Below are positions 16,829-26,200 of a stretch of 64,000 bases of DNA, piece by piece. Each line of letters opens with the position of its first letter. Position 1 is the first letter of the stretch. The position numbers were made by a program, and so were the translations under genes. Origin of the DNA: Acidobacteria bacterium AB60 (GTDB taxonomy: Bacteria; Acidobacteriota; Terriglobia; Terriglobales; Acidobacteriaceae); assembly GCA_008682415.1 (NCBI GenBank), contig VANK01000003.1:496001-560000 (forward strand), read 5' to 3'. The notes under the pieces are model-generated. The model was not told where the DNA came from, ran no database searches, and worked only from the letters and a program-made list of their open reading frames with translations.

Positions 16829-18328
16829 ATGACCAGCCGGTTTCCCCTGCACTTTGCCTTTATCTGCGGATTTCTCTGCGCCCGAATGCCCCTCGCCGCG
16901 CAAAACGGGGCTCAGACCCCGCCCTCCGGCACCCCCAGCATTCTCGATCGCCTCAATGCCCGCCTGGGTGGCGGACCCGGCGTCTGGACCCCCGAGCAGA
17001 TTGCCACCATGCAGAAGTTGCGCGACGCCGCCATGCGCGATGACTACGCCCTTCGGGAACTTCGCCATCTCACAGACAACATCGGCCCCCGCCTCTCCGG
17101 CTCTCCCCAGGCCCAGCAGGCCGTCGACTGGGTTGCCGCCGAAATGCGCGCCCTCGGTGCCAAAGTAACCCTGGAAAAAGCCACCGTCCCCCACTGGGTC
17201 CGCGGCGCGGAGACCGGGGAAGTCGTCTCCTGGCCCGGCCAGGCCCCCGGCACCACCCAGAAGGTCGTCCTCACCGCCCTCGGCGGCAGCGTCGCCACCC
17301 CGCCCGACGGCATCACCGCCGACGTCGTCTCCGTCGACGACTTCCAGGCCCTCCGCGCCCTCCCCGCGGGCACCGTCAAAGGCAAGATCCTCCTCTTCAA
17401 CCATCCCTTCGACAAGGAACTCGCCGCCGTCGGCAACGGCGGCGGCGCCTACGGCAATGACGTCGTCTATCGCGGTATTGGCCCCTCCGCCGCCGCTGCG
17501 GTTGGCGCCGTCGCCGTCCTCGTCCGCTCCGTCGGAGGAGCCGACTACCGCCTCCCCCACACCGGGCTCACCGTCTACCCGGAAGGCGTCTCCAAGATTC
17601 CCGCCGCCGCAGTCACCGCCGAAGACGCCATGATGCTGGCCAACCTCTGCAGCCAGGGACCCGTCCGGCTGCACCTCACCCTCACTCCCAAATCCCTCCC
17701 GCCCGCCCAGAGCTACAACGTCATCGCCGACTGGCCCGGCACTGAGCACCCCGAGCAGGTTGTCATCGTCTCCGGCCACCTCGACTCCTGGGACCTCGGC
17801 ACCGGCGCCATCGACGACGGCGCCGGCATCGTCGTCTCCATGCAGGCCATCCACCTCCTCCACGACCTCGGCATCAAGCCCCGCCGCACCGTCCGCTTCG
17901 TCGCCTGGATGAGCGAGGAAGAAGGCTCCGAAGGCGCAGTCGCCTACGTGGCCGACTACAAAGGTGAGATCCCCAACCACATCGGAGCCATTGAGAGCGA
18001 TCTCGGCGCCGGCCATCCCACGGGCATCTACTACGCCGGCAAGGCCGCCCTCGGCGACTGGCTCCGCCCTGTCTCCCAGATCCTCGACGCCATCGGCGCG
18101 CCCGTCCTCGAAGCCTCTCCCGCCACCGGCGAAGACATCTCCGGCCTTACCGAAGCCGGCGTCCCCAGCTTCGCCCCCATCCAGGACAGCCGCTTCTACT
18201 TCAACTACCACCACACTTCCGCCGACACCTTCGACAAGGTCGATCCCAAAAACCTCAGCGAGAACGCCGCCATCATGACCGTCCTCGCCTACGCCCTCGC
18301 CGACTCCCCCGAACCCGCCGCCCGGTAA
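16829..18328 (+). CDS. Secreted M28-family aminopeptidase with PA domain
   Basis: A 499-residue zinc peptidase with a signal peptide ending near PLAAQ (residue 25). A protease-associated domain occupies about 135-285. The M28 metal ligands are visible: H317 in SGHLDSWD, D330 in AIDDGAG, the EE pair in MSEEEGSEGA (about 363-365), D in IESDLGAG, and H in FNYHHTSADTFD. This set matches carboxypeptidase Q-like aminopeptidases that act on small peptides outside the cytoplasm. The frame is open from 16814; the ATG at 16829 gives the best signal peptide. Confidence 0.92.
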   Translation: MTSRFPLHFAFICGFLCARMPLAAQNGAQTPPSGTPSILDRLNARLGGGPGVWTPEQIATMQKLRDAAMRDDYALRELRHLTDNIGPRLSGSPQAQQAVDWVAAEMRALGAKVTLEKATVPHWVRGAETGEVVSWPGQAPGTTQKVVLTALGGSVATPPDGITADVVSVDDFQALRALPAGTVKGKILLFNHPFDKELAAVGNGGGAYGNDVVYRGIGPSAAAAVGAVAVLVRSVGGADYRLPHTGLTVYPEGVSKIPAAAVTAEDAMMLANLCSQGPVRLHLTLTPKSLPPAQSYNVIADWPGTEHPEQVVIVSGHLDSWDLGTGAIDDGAGIVVSMQAIHLLHDLGIKPRRTVRFVAWMSEEEGSEGAVAYVADYKGEIPNHIGAIESDLGAGHPTGIYYAGKAALGDWLRPVSQILDAIGAPVLEASPATGEDISGLTEAGVPSFAPIQDSRFYFNYHHTSADTFDKVDPKNLSENAAIMTVLAYALADSPEPAAR

Positions 18329-18330
18329 AT

Positions 18331-18580
18331 GCAGTGAACAGTGAACAGTGAACAGTGAATAATGGCCAGTGCTCAGAGACCAGTACTGAGAGATCAGAGA
18401 CTGGCGATCGCACTTTGACCCGATCGCTGATCTCCTTCACCTCTTTACCATTTCACTGCTTCACTCCTTCACTCACTCTCTGACCACCAACCACTCATCT
18501 TTGATCACTGCTCTCTGCTGTCCCGGTCGCATTTTCTGATCACTGACCACTGATCACTGACCACTGTGTTGTAAACTTCC
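18331..18580. repeat. Degenerate heptanucleotide array in two inverted halves
   Basis: Starting three bases after the M28 stop codon, the DNA is built from 7-base units: CAGTGAA repeated four times, then decayed CAGTGCT/CAGAGAC-like units. From about 18440 onward the unit appears as TTCACTN/GATCACT/GACCACT, which is close to the reverse complement of the first half. The block ends just before the DUF1080 gene. The two halves could fold against one another. Confidence 0.8.
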
Positions 18581-18585
18581 GCTCG

Positions 18586-19392
18586 ATGACAAAACCACAC
18601 CTTCCCCAACTTCTTGCCCTTGCAGTCCTGTCGTCCGCCGCAATCGCCGTTCAGGCCCAGCAGCCCGCCGCCCCCTCCGATCAGCCCAAACCCAAGCCCG
18701 AAGAGACTGAAGTCTGGCAGCCCGTCCCCCCCGTTGTCACCCCCGGCAATCCCCTCGGCGCGCCGCCCTCTGACGCCATCGTCCTCTTCGACGGCAAGAA
18801 CCTCGACGAGTGGGTCACCGTCAAAGACAAGTCCCCCGCGCAGTGGAACGTCCACGACGGCGTGATGACCGTCAACAAATCCGGCGGCAACATCGAAACC
18901 AAGCGCGGCTTCAAGGACTACCAACTCCACGTCGAATACAAGATCCCCGAGAGCATCACCGGCTCCGGCCAAGCCCGCGGCAACAGTGGTGTCTTCCTCG
19001 CGTCCACCGGCCCCGGCGACGACGGCTACGAACTCCAGGTCCTCGACAACTACAACAACGCCACCTACGTGAACGGTATGGCCGGCAGCCTCTACAAACA
19101 GGCCATCCCCCTGGCCAACGCCTGCCGCAAGCCCGGCGAGTGGAACGTGTATGACGTGGTCTGGACCGCCCCCACCTTCAACGAAGACGGCAGCGTTAAG
19201 ACGCCCGCCTACGCAACTGTCTTCTTCAACGGCATCATCGTCGAAAATCACTTCGAACTGAAGGGCCAGACCCTCTACATCGGCAAGCCCTTCTATAAGA
19301 GGTACGACAAAGCCCCCATCAAGCTGCAGGCCCACGGCGACAAAAGCGAGCCCATCAGCTTCCGCAACATCTGGGTGAGGGAACTGCCATAA
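18586..19392 (+). CDS. Secreted DUF1080 (3-keto-disaccharide hydrolase-like) protein
   Basis: A 268-residue protein with a signal peptide (about 1-24, ending QAQQ). The mature domain is DUF1080, a concanavalin-like jelly roll: it opens IVLFDGKNLDEWV, continues with WNVHDGVMTV, NSGVFLAS, GYELQVLDNY, and ends SFRNIWVRELP. Some family members hydrolyse 3-keto-glycosides; activity here is an inference. It lies directly downstream of a heptamer repeat block and upstream of another repeat-rich gap. Confidence 0.88.
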   Translation: MTKPHLPQLLALAVLSSAAIAVQAQQPAAPSDQPKPKPEETEVWQPVPPVVTPGNPLGAPPSDAIVLFDGKNLDEWVTVKDKSPAQWNVHDGVMTVNKSGGNIETKRGFKDYQLHVEYKIPESITGSGQARGNSGVFLASTGPGDDGYELQVLDNYNNATYVNGMAGSLYKQAIPLANACRKPGEWNVYDVVWTAPTFNEDGSVKTPAYATVFFNGIIVENHFELKGQTLYIGKPFYKRYDKAPIKLQAHGDKSEPISFRNIWVRELP

Positions 19393-19444
19393 GGATGTAC
19401 CCGGGAACCGCGCGGGCCCGCCGGACCCCGTTCTCCCGAAGAGA

Positions 19445-19477
19445 TGTCATCCCGTAGCGCAGCGAAGGGATCTGCAG
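19445..19477 (+). repeat. Dispersed repeat, copy 1 (TGTCATCCCGTAGCGC unit)
   Basis: The unit TGTCATCCCGTAGCGC followed by (A/G)GCG(G)AAGGGATC occurs here and again 130 bp downstream. Only two copies are in this window. Confidence 0.75.
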
Positions 19478-19508
19478 TTGCCTTTCACTAAGCAAACTCG
19501 CCACAATC

Positions 19509-19555
19509 GGTTGCCCCATGCCTCCCGTTGTTGGAGACGTGAGATGCCCACGAAA
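19509..19555 (+). repeat. Dispersed hairpin repeat, copy 1 (GCCCCATG...GGAGAC unit)
   Basis: This stretch matches the one at 20641-20690: both read GG(T/G)TGCCCCATG(C/T)CTCC, a 7-base loop, GGAGAC(G/A)TG, then GAT(G/A)CC and CACGAA. In this copy the second arm has decayed. Confidence 0.75.
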
Positions 19556-19574
19556 CTCGATGCCACCAATGTAC

Positions 19575-19605
19575 TGTCATCCCGTAGCGCGGCGGAAGGG
19601 ATCCG
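19575..19605 (+). repeat. Dispersed repeat, copy 2 (TGTCATCCCGTAGCGC unit)
   Basis: The same 16-base core as at 19445 is followed by GGCGGAAGGGATCC. The two copies bracket the hairpin repeat at 19509. Confidence 0.75.
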
Positions 19606-19660
19606 GTTGTTCTTCGTCAATTCTGGAACTCACTCACCCGGTCGTCCCTAACGAGCAAAC

Positions 19661-20047
19661 ATGCGTACTCACTTCTTGGCGGACTTGAAGATTGATGGGC
19701 AGGCAGAGACTCTGGCTCAGTATCCGGAGTTCGACTTTTACAAACTCGGAAGAGTCACTACCCTAAGGATAGAATCACCGCATGTCGATTCGGACTCGCG
19801 CCTAACTCTCGAAGCTCAATACGGTGTTTCGAGTAAGGTCGAGCCCCGAATTGTGACGCTCTGTTTTTCCAATGTCCGTTATGCGCGCCTGCCGACGTTC
19901 GCTCCATTCTTCTTCCTCAACGAGCTCGAAATTGAAGACGTTCGAGAGAGCCAACTCGAGAGGATTTGTTTTCAGGCGAGATGCTACGGTCAGTCAGACT
20001 TCGAAGTACACTGTGGCTCGATTTCGATTCAATCGTCCGCTCGATGA
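19661..20047 (+). CDS. Hypothetical protein, 128 residues, unrecognised
   Basis: A complete frame from ATG to TGA with no homologue I recognise. The product is acidic, has no signal peptide or membrane segment, and alternates short strands, suggesting a small soluble beta-rich domain. It begins MRTHFLADLKIDG and contains FFLNELEIEDV near residue 85. Codon choice is visibly less G+C-saturated at third positions than its neighbours, and it sits in a repeat-littered gap, so it may be recently acquired. The shape (lone, cytosolic, small, atypical composition) is like immunity or contact-dependent accessory proteins, but that is speculation. Confidence 0.55.
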   Translation: MRTHFLADLKIDGQAETLAQYPEFDFYKLGRVTTLRIESPHVDSDSRLTLEAQYGVSSKVEPRIVTLCFSNVRYARLPTFAPFFFLNELEIEDVRESQLERICFQARCYGQSDFEVHCGSISIQSSAR

Positions 20048-20088
20048 GAGGCGTGCATTAAATTGAATTCCAGATCAGAAGTCGTTTC

Positions 20089-20616
20089 ATGAATCTCTCC
20101 GTCTTTTGCGGTGTCAGCGTCGACGGCTTCCTCGCCCGCCCCAACGGCGCCCTCGACTTCCTCGACGCGGGCGGCAACGAACCCCACGGCTTCGAGGAAT
20201 TCTTCGCCAGCACCGACGTGATGGTCATCGGCCGCAAAACCTATGAAGTCGTCCTCGGCTTCGGCGGCTGGGCCTACGGCAAAAAGCCCGTCGTCGTCCT
20301 CAGCTCTCAACCGCTCGACTTCTCCGCGATCCAAGGCAGCGCCACCGTTGAACAGATGTCCGGTGACCCCGCCTCCATCGTCCAGCAACTCAGTGCCCGT
20401 GGCTTCCAGCACGCCTACATCGACGGCGGCATCACCATCCAGCGCTTCCTCGCTGCCGGACTCATCCATCGCCTCATCGTCACCCGCGTCCCCATCCTCA
20501 TCGGGCAAGGCATCCCGCTCTTCGGCGCTCTCCCCCACGACGTCAAGCTCAACCACATCGCCACCCGCACCTACAGCGGCGGCCTCGTCCAATCCGAATA
20601 CGAAATCGGCTCTTAG
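20089..20616 (+). CDS. Dihydrofolate reductase-like (RibD C-terminal family) protein
   Basis: A 175-residue protein with the DHFR/RibD_C fold: N-terminal strand GVSVDGFLARPNGALDFL, then DVMVIGRKTYEVVLGF with the NADPH-binding G-R-K-T block, PVVVLSS, and the C-terminal strand pattern AYIDGGITIQRFLAAGLI followed by PILIGQGIPLFG. Most stand-alone members are NADPH-dependent reductases of unknown substrate; it should not be read as FolA. Confidence in family is high, in substrate nil. Confidence 0.9.
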   Translation: MNLSVFCGVSVDGFLARPNGALDFLDAGGNEPHGFEEFFASTDVMVIGRKTYEVVLGFGGWAYGKKPVVVLSSQPLDFSAIQGSATVEQMSGDPASIVQQLSARGFQHAYIDGGITIQRFLAAGLIHRLIVTRVPILIGQGIPLFGALPHDVKLNHIATRTYSGGLVQSEYEIGS

Positions 20617-20640
20617 CGGAGCCAGACTCTCCACGACCAC

Positions 20641-20690
20641 GGGTGCCCCATGTCTCCTGCTGTTGGAGACATGGGATACCACGAACCCGA
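20641..20690 (+). repeat. Dispersed hairpin repeat, copy 2
   Basis: CCCATGTCTCC (20647-20657) pairs perfectly with GGAGACATGGG (20665-20675) around a 7-base loop. The surrounding sequence matches the copy at 19509-19555. It lies 24 bp after the DHFR-like gene. Confidence 0.8.
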
Positions 20691-20960
20691 CCCAGCCATC
20701 GCAGCTCCTGCACGACCGAGGTTGCCCCAACTCTTCTCTGCGATCGCTCGCGAATTGCCACGAACACCGCCAGCACCGCTCCCTCCGCCAGCCCCGCTCC
20801 CGCCGTGCTCCCCATCACCAATCCCCTTGACACCCCCGGAGTACACTGTCTAAGGCGTCGAGACCGGCCACCGGCCTGCACCACCGGCGCCCCATTTCCG
20901 GGAGACTTCCCGACGCGATCCCGTTCCGGACGCGAACACTTTTTTTGAGGAGAGGTTCTG

Positions 20961-21995
20961 ATGCGAGTTGCTCTACTGACCGGAGGCGGCGATTGCCCCG
21001 GATTGAATGCGGTCATCTATGCCGCCGTGCGCAAGGGTATCAACCACTACGGCGACGAATTCCTCGGCTTCCTCGACGGCTGGCGCGGCGTCCTCGACAA
21101 CAAGTTCATCCCGCTCACCCTCGAAAACACCGACGGCATTCAGCTCAAGGGCGGCACCATCCTCCACTCCTCCCGCACCAACGTCAAAAAGATCCCCGGC
21201 GGCCTCGAAAAGGTCCAGGAGGTCCTCAAGCAGAATCAGATCGACGCCCTCATCTCCCTCGGCGGCGACGACACCAACTCCGTCACCCTCTACCTCGCCG
21301 AGCACGGCGTCCACGCCATCGGCGTTCCCAAAACCATCGATAACGACATCAACGGTACCGATGCCACCTTTGGCTACGACACCGCCGTCATGATCGCCAC
21401 CGAGGCCGTCGACCGCATCCACACCACCGCCGACTCCCATAACCGCGTCATCGTCGTTGAAGTCATGGGCCGCGACGCCGGCTGGATCGCCATGGCCGCG
21501 GGCATCGCAGGCGGCGCCCACGTTACACTCGTCCCCGAAAAACCCATCGACCTCGACCACACCTGCAAGCTCCTCAAGTACAACTACGACCACGGCAAGC
21601 GCTACGGCGTGGTCGTCGTCGCCGAGGGCTGCCATCTCCCCGAGGGCGGCCAGGTCACCGGCTCCGGCGAAGTCGACTCCTTCGGCCACGCCCGCCTCTC
21701 CGGCATCGGCGAAGCCCTCGCCAAGCTCATCGAAAAGCAAACCGGCTTTGAGACCCGCAGCGTCAATCTCGGCCACACGCAGCGCGGCGGCGTCCCCACT
21801 GCCTATGACCGCCTCCTCGGCCAGCGCTACGGCCTCCACGCCATCGACATGGTCCACGAAGGCAAGTGGGGCCGCATCGCCGTCCTCAAGGGCACTGACA
21901 TCACCGACATCCCCATCAAGGACGCCATCTCCACCAACCGCCGCCTCGATCAGCGCTTCTTCGACGTCATCTCCGGCCTCGAAGCCAAGGTGTAG
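20961..21995 (+). CDS. 6-phosphofructokinase, likely pyrophosphate-dependent by signature residues
   Basis: Phosphorylates fructose 6-phosphate at C1 in glycolysis. The N-terminus LLTGGGDCPGLN, VPKTIDNDI, the catalytic VVEVMGRDAGW and the substrate loop LGHTQRGG are all present in a 344-residue chain. Two positions distinguish phosphoryl donors in this family: E. coli PfkA has G104 and G124, whereas PPi-using enzymes have D104 and K124. This protein has GGDD with D104 and VPK with K124, with the same numbering. ATP use is therefore less likely, though biochemical exceptions exist. The ATG at 20961 follows GGAGAGG. A hairpin follows the stop. Confidence 0.93.
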   Translation: MRVALLTGGGDCPGLNAVIYAAVRKGINHYGDEFLGFLDGWRGVLDNKFIPLTLENTDGIQLKGGTILHSSRTNVKKIPGGLEKVQEVLKQNQIDALISLGGDDTNSVTLYLAEHGVHAIGVPKTIDNDINGTDATFGYDTAVMIATEAVDRIHTTADSHNRVIVVEVMGRDAGWIAMAAGIAGGAHVTLVPEKPIDLDHTCKLLKYNYDHGKRYGVVVVAEGCHLPEGGQVTGSGEVDSFGHARLSGIGEALAKLIEKQTGFETRSVNLGHTQRGGVPTAYDRLLGQRYGLHAIDMVHEGKWGRIAVLKGTDITDIPIKDAISTNRRLDQRFFDVISGLEAKV

Positions 21996-22020
21996 AAACA
22001 GCATTCCCCTTCAGCCACCC

Positions 22021-22045
22021 AGGGGACGCGCTCAGCGCGTCCCCT
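22021..22045. terminator. Terminator-like hairpin after the phosphofructokinase gene
   Basis: AGGGGACGCGC (22021-22031) pairs perfectly with GCGCGTCCCCT (22035-22045) around TCA, followed by TTCGCG. The stem is strong but there is no T tract, so it may be a processing or attenuating hairpin rather than a full terminator. Confidence 0.6.
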
Positions 22046-22062
22046 TCGCGCTCGGGACTCCC

Positions 22063-22446
22063 ATGCCCCTCCGCATTCTGCTTGTCGCCCATGGATTCGT
22101 GACTCTGGCAGCCGCTCTCGTTCTCGCTGTTGCGCCGGGATTCATCCCTCACGTTGTCGGCATTCAACTCCCGCCCCAGGCCTATCTGGTGGCTTATCTG
22201 CTCGCGGGCGCCGAGTTTGGATTTGCGGCGTTATCCTTCGGGGCCAGCCGCCTCACCGATCCTCAGGCGCTCCGCGTCATTGTCTGGAGCTGCCTCGCCT
22301 TCCACGGCGCATCCGCCGTGCTCGAGCTCTACGCCTACACCCAAGGCATCGGCGCCGCCATCCTCGGCAACGTCGCCGCCCGCATCGCCATCATCCTCGT
22401 CTTCGCCTTTGTCTCCAGATCGTCAGTGCTCCCCCGTCTCAGCTAG
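22063..22446 (+). CDS. Small four-helix membrane protein, unknown function
   Basis: The ATG at 22063 opens a 127-residue frame with four hydrophobic segments at about 4-27, 38-58, 68-90 and 98-122, separated by short loops. No motif was recognised. The same frame is open back into the phosphofructokinase gene, but that part is a shadow; the hairpin at 22021-22045 separates the two. There is no strong ribosome-binding site, which lowers confidence in the exact start. Confidence 0.6.
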   Translation: MPLRILLVAHGFVTLAAALVLAVAPGFIPHVVGIQLPPQAYLVAYLLAGAEFGFAALSFGASRLTDPQALRVIVWSCLAFHGASAVLELYAYTQGIGAAILGNVAARIAIILVFAFVSRSSVLPRLS

Positions 22447-23287
22447 CGTCGAGCAGCTCCGTGCTCTCGCGCCAATCCATGCCACAGGGCTTGTCTCGCC
22501 TATTCAGGAACACCGCTTGCGTTGAGTGATTTCGACGGTTTGCGAACCATTACCCCGTGATTGGGAGCAGAGCTCTTCGGCTCGTCCACCCGAGAACGCA
22601 GCGCGCCCTTTGTGTCGATCTGTCCTTCCGCTCGACGATTTCCCGGCGATCATCGCCATATCCGAAATGAAGTAAGCGGAAAGGTACACAATTTGCTCAG
22701 GGAGTAGTGGAAGATGAACGGCCGGCTAGCGCCGGAACTTCCTGCGACGAGCGAACATGGGCGCGTCTTGGAAGGGTTGCTAATTACGTTACTGAGCATG
22801 GCGTCGAGACAGAGTCGCGTTTTAACAGTTTGCTTTTCCCTGAGATGCCGCCATTGTTCCATCTGCCTTGACAGCGGTCCACCGTCTCGGAGTGCCCCCG
22901 CCGCTTCCGAATGAGAAGCCGATGGAGTCGAAAAGACCCCTCGGCCGAAAACCAATCAGCCTGGAGCATTGGGCCAGGGAAAACGCTCACCACTTTCCGG
23001 AATGAACGCAGACGTCGTGAATCGGACCGACCAAAGGCGAGGACTTGCCTGAGCACTGCAGGCTCACTGCTCGCCGTCCGGCAGATACAGATCCAGCGAT
23101 TGACGAGGCCTCTTCTTCGGCGCCCTTGACACAAAGAGGGATTGATGTTCGCATTGCCTATGTCCTCATACTCATTTCATGCGATCTGGCCGCCCAGGTT
23201 CTGAACCCAGTCCAGGCCTAACGGTTCCGCTCCGCACTGAGCTGACGATCTGAGCAGTCGTTGAGAAAGAGCGTTGGGTAACCTGCC
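22447..23287. other. Long intergenic region without a supported gene
   Basis: 841 bp between the small membrane protein and the giant surface protein. Frames of 60-117 residues exist on both strands but none has a credible ribosome-binding site, family motif or coding composition. A TTGACA hexamer at 23126-23131 could be part of a promoter for the downstream gene, but no good -10 follows at the usual spacing. It may hold decayed coding DNA. Confidence 0.5.
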
Positions 23288-26200
23288 GTGAACCTTTCTG
23301 ATTTTTCCCTGCAGTTAGCGTCGGATCGTTGTCCCTCGTGTCGGAACAAATCTCCGAAGCCTGCGATCGCCAAGCGAGTCGGAAGCACGGCGGTCGTTCT
23401 CTGGGCCGCCTTTTGTTTGGGTTCAAGCACACGATTGGGCGCCTCGCCCCTCAACCTGACCGTAACCACTCTAGCCGACTCGCTGAGCTCATGCACCGGA
23501 ACCGGCTCCAGCCTTAACTGCCCAACCCTTCGCACCGCCATCGAGCAAGCCAATACCGCTTCGGGAAGCACGATTCAATTCCAGCAGGGCCTCACGGGCA
23601 CTATCTATTTGACCAGCGCGCTGCCGACGATCACCCAGGACATGACGGTTACAGGGCCGGGTGCCAACACATTAAGCATCTCCGGCGGCCTGGTTTATGA
23701 GATCTTGACTGTCGCATCCGGGACAGTGTCTATCTCCGGCCTGACATTCGCCAACGGCAATGGACCAAGCGGCGGCGCGATCTTCAATGCGGGGACGTTG
23801 ACAATCGAGAACAGCGCCTTTTCTGGCAACTACTCAGCCCACGGCGGGGCGATTGACACCTATGGCGTGACCACGATAACCAACACCACGTTCGACGGGA
23901 ACTCGGGCTATCTAGGTGGAGGCGCAATCTACAGCTCCGCCCCGCTGACGGTAATCAGCAGCACCTTCTCCGGGAACTCCGCCATTCCCGCCGGTCTTGG
24001 GTTCGGCGGGGGCGCCATCGACAGTGTCAGCACCCTCTCAGTGAGCGACAGCACCTTCTCCGGAAACTCCACCGGAGTATTGGGCGGCGCCATCGCCAGC
24101 GGGGGGTCCCCCGTGACCATAAACAATAACATCTTCGTCGGAAACACTCTCACGAGCACTGTCTCGACATTGGGATCCTCGATCTTTAGCAGCCAGGGCA
24201 ACGCCGACCGAAACCTCTATTATCAAAACGTCAACGGGAGCGGCGCGGAGTATGACTGCAATGCCTGCGCGACCAACACAAACGCGATTACAGGCAAGAA
24301 CCCGAATCTCTTCCCCCTTGGATATTACGGAGGGCCAACGCAGACCATGCTGCCTCAGCCCGGGAGCCCAGCCATCTGCGCAGGCAGCATTTCGGACGTT
24401 CCGAGCGGCGTGATCACCGATCAGCGCGGATATGCTCTGGCGAGCACCAATTGCAGCAACGGGGACGTCGACATAGGAGCCGTGCAGAGTAACTACATCC
24501 AGGTAACAAACACGAGTGATTCCGGTGCGGGGTCATTGCGGGCAGCCATGGCGGCGGCTGACGCGACGACCTATGGCGGAGACATCAACATCGGAAGCGG
24601 CGTTGCGGGGACAATTTCGCTGGCCAGCCCCCTTCCGGGCATCAACCGAAGCATGGCGATCGTGGGTCCGGGCGCAGGCGCGCTCACCATTTCCGGAGAA
24701 GGTTCGTATCAAATATTCTCCAACAGTGCATCGGACCTGTTCCTTACGGGAATGACGCTCGCCAACGGAAATTCAAGTTCCACGCCACACGGTGGGGGTG
24801 CTGTCTACAACGGATGGATCCTGACCGCAAGCGCGGTCGACTTCTCCGGAAATCTCGGGAACACGAACAGCGGCGGCGGAGCAGGCGGAGCGATCGACAA
24901 TAATGGCTTGCTCGCGATCACGAACTGCACCTTCTCCGCAAATTCGTCTATCGGTGCGGGAGCCATTCAGACTTACGGAATCGCCACGGTAACGAGCAGT
25001 CTCTTCACGGCAAACATCGGTGTCTACGCTGGCGGCGCCATCGTCAATGGCGGTGCCACGACCGTGATCAACAGCACGTTCACTGGAAACTCCGCTCCCA
25101 GTTCCGGTGGCGGTTCTGGTGGCGGCGCCATCGAGTCTTTCGGCCAGAGCGTGGTAGTCACGAACAGTACCTTCTCGGGAAATTCCACCAGCGGCTGGGG
25201 CGGTGCGATATGGAACTTCAACGGGTCTACACTGACCGCGAACAACAACATCTTCATCGGCAATACCAGCACCAATACCAACAGCAATCTAGGCGCCGCG
25301 ATCGCAGCTACCGGCGGGGCCAATGCCAGCTACAACCTCTACTACCAGAATTTCGACGCCGGCACCACGGAAGACGACTGCAACGGATGCACTGGCAACA
25401 CGAACGCGATCACTGCGAGTGACCCCCTTCTGGAGCCTCTTGGCAACTTCGGGGGGCCTACGCAAACCATGCTGCCAAAGCCAGGCAGTCCCGCCATCTG
25501 CGCGGGCACAACGGGATTGGTTCCCTCAGATGTGAGCACCGACCAGCGGGGATTCAGCCGCACCACGAATTACAACGGATCAGTCTGCGTCGATCTTGGT
25601 GCCGTACAGACCGATTACACAGTTGCAGCTTTCTCAAATTCCAGTTACAGCGCTCTCGTCGGGCAGGTCGTCACGCCGCCGGTGCTCGTGACCGTCACCG
25701 AAAATGGCCAAAATGTGGGCGGCGTTCCCCTTACGCTCGGGTACAGCGGAACGGGCTCACCCACCGGTCTGGGGCCAGTGTCGACCATCGCCGGAGTCGG
25801 GGCAAGCTTCAATGTGACTTCACTCTCGGTTGCCCACGGAACCTTGTCCGTCAACCTGCCGATTACGGCATCGGGCAATCCCGTGCAGCCCGCCGCCCTC
25901 TCCGCCTCCGCAACGGTGGACTTCCACGGGCCCTCGCAGACGATTACATTTGTCACGGCCTCCCCAATCACTTACGGAAGTGCGCCCGTCATCCTCTCGG
26001 CCACCGGCGGCGCCTCTGGCAACCCGGTGACTTTCAGCCTCGACCTGGCCAGCACCAAAGGCGCCGCTGTGCTCAACGGCAACAAATTGACCATCACGGG
26101 CGCGGGCTCGGTCGTGATTGACGCTAACCAGGCCGCTGGTGGAGTGTACCCGGCAGCTCCCCAGGTACAACAAACCATTGTGGTCAACCCTGCCATACTG

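Noticed and set aside
16817..18214. 465-residue minus-strand frame
   Set aside because: Antisense to the M28 peptidase; Gly/Asp/Val-rich shadow.
22714..22914. 66-residue + strand frame in the long gap
   Set aside because: No convincing ribosome-binding site, no homology recognised, and composition like the surrounding non-coding DNA.
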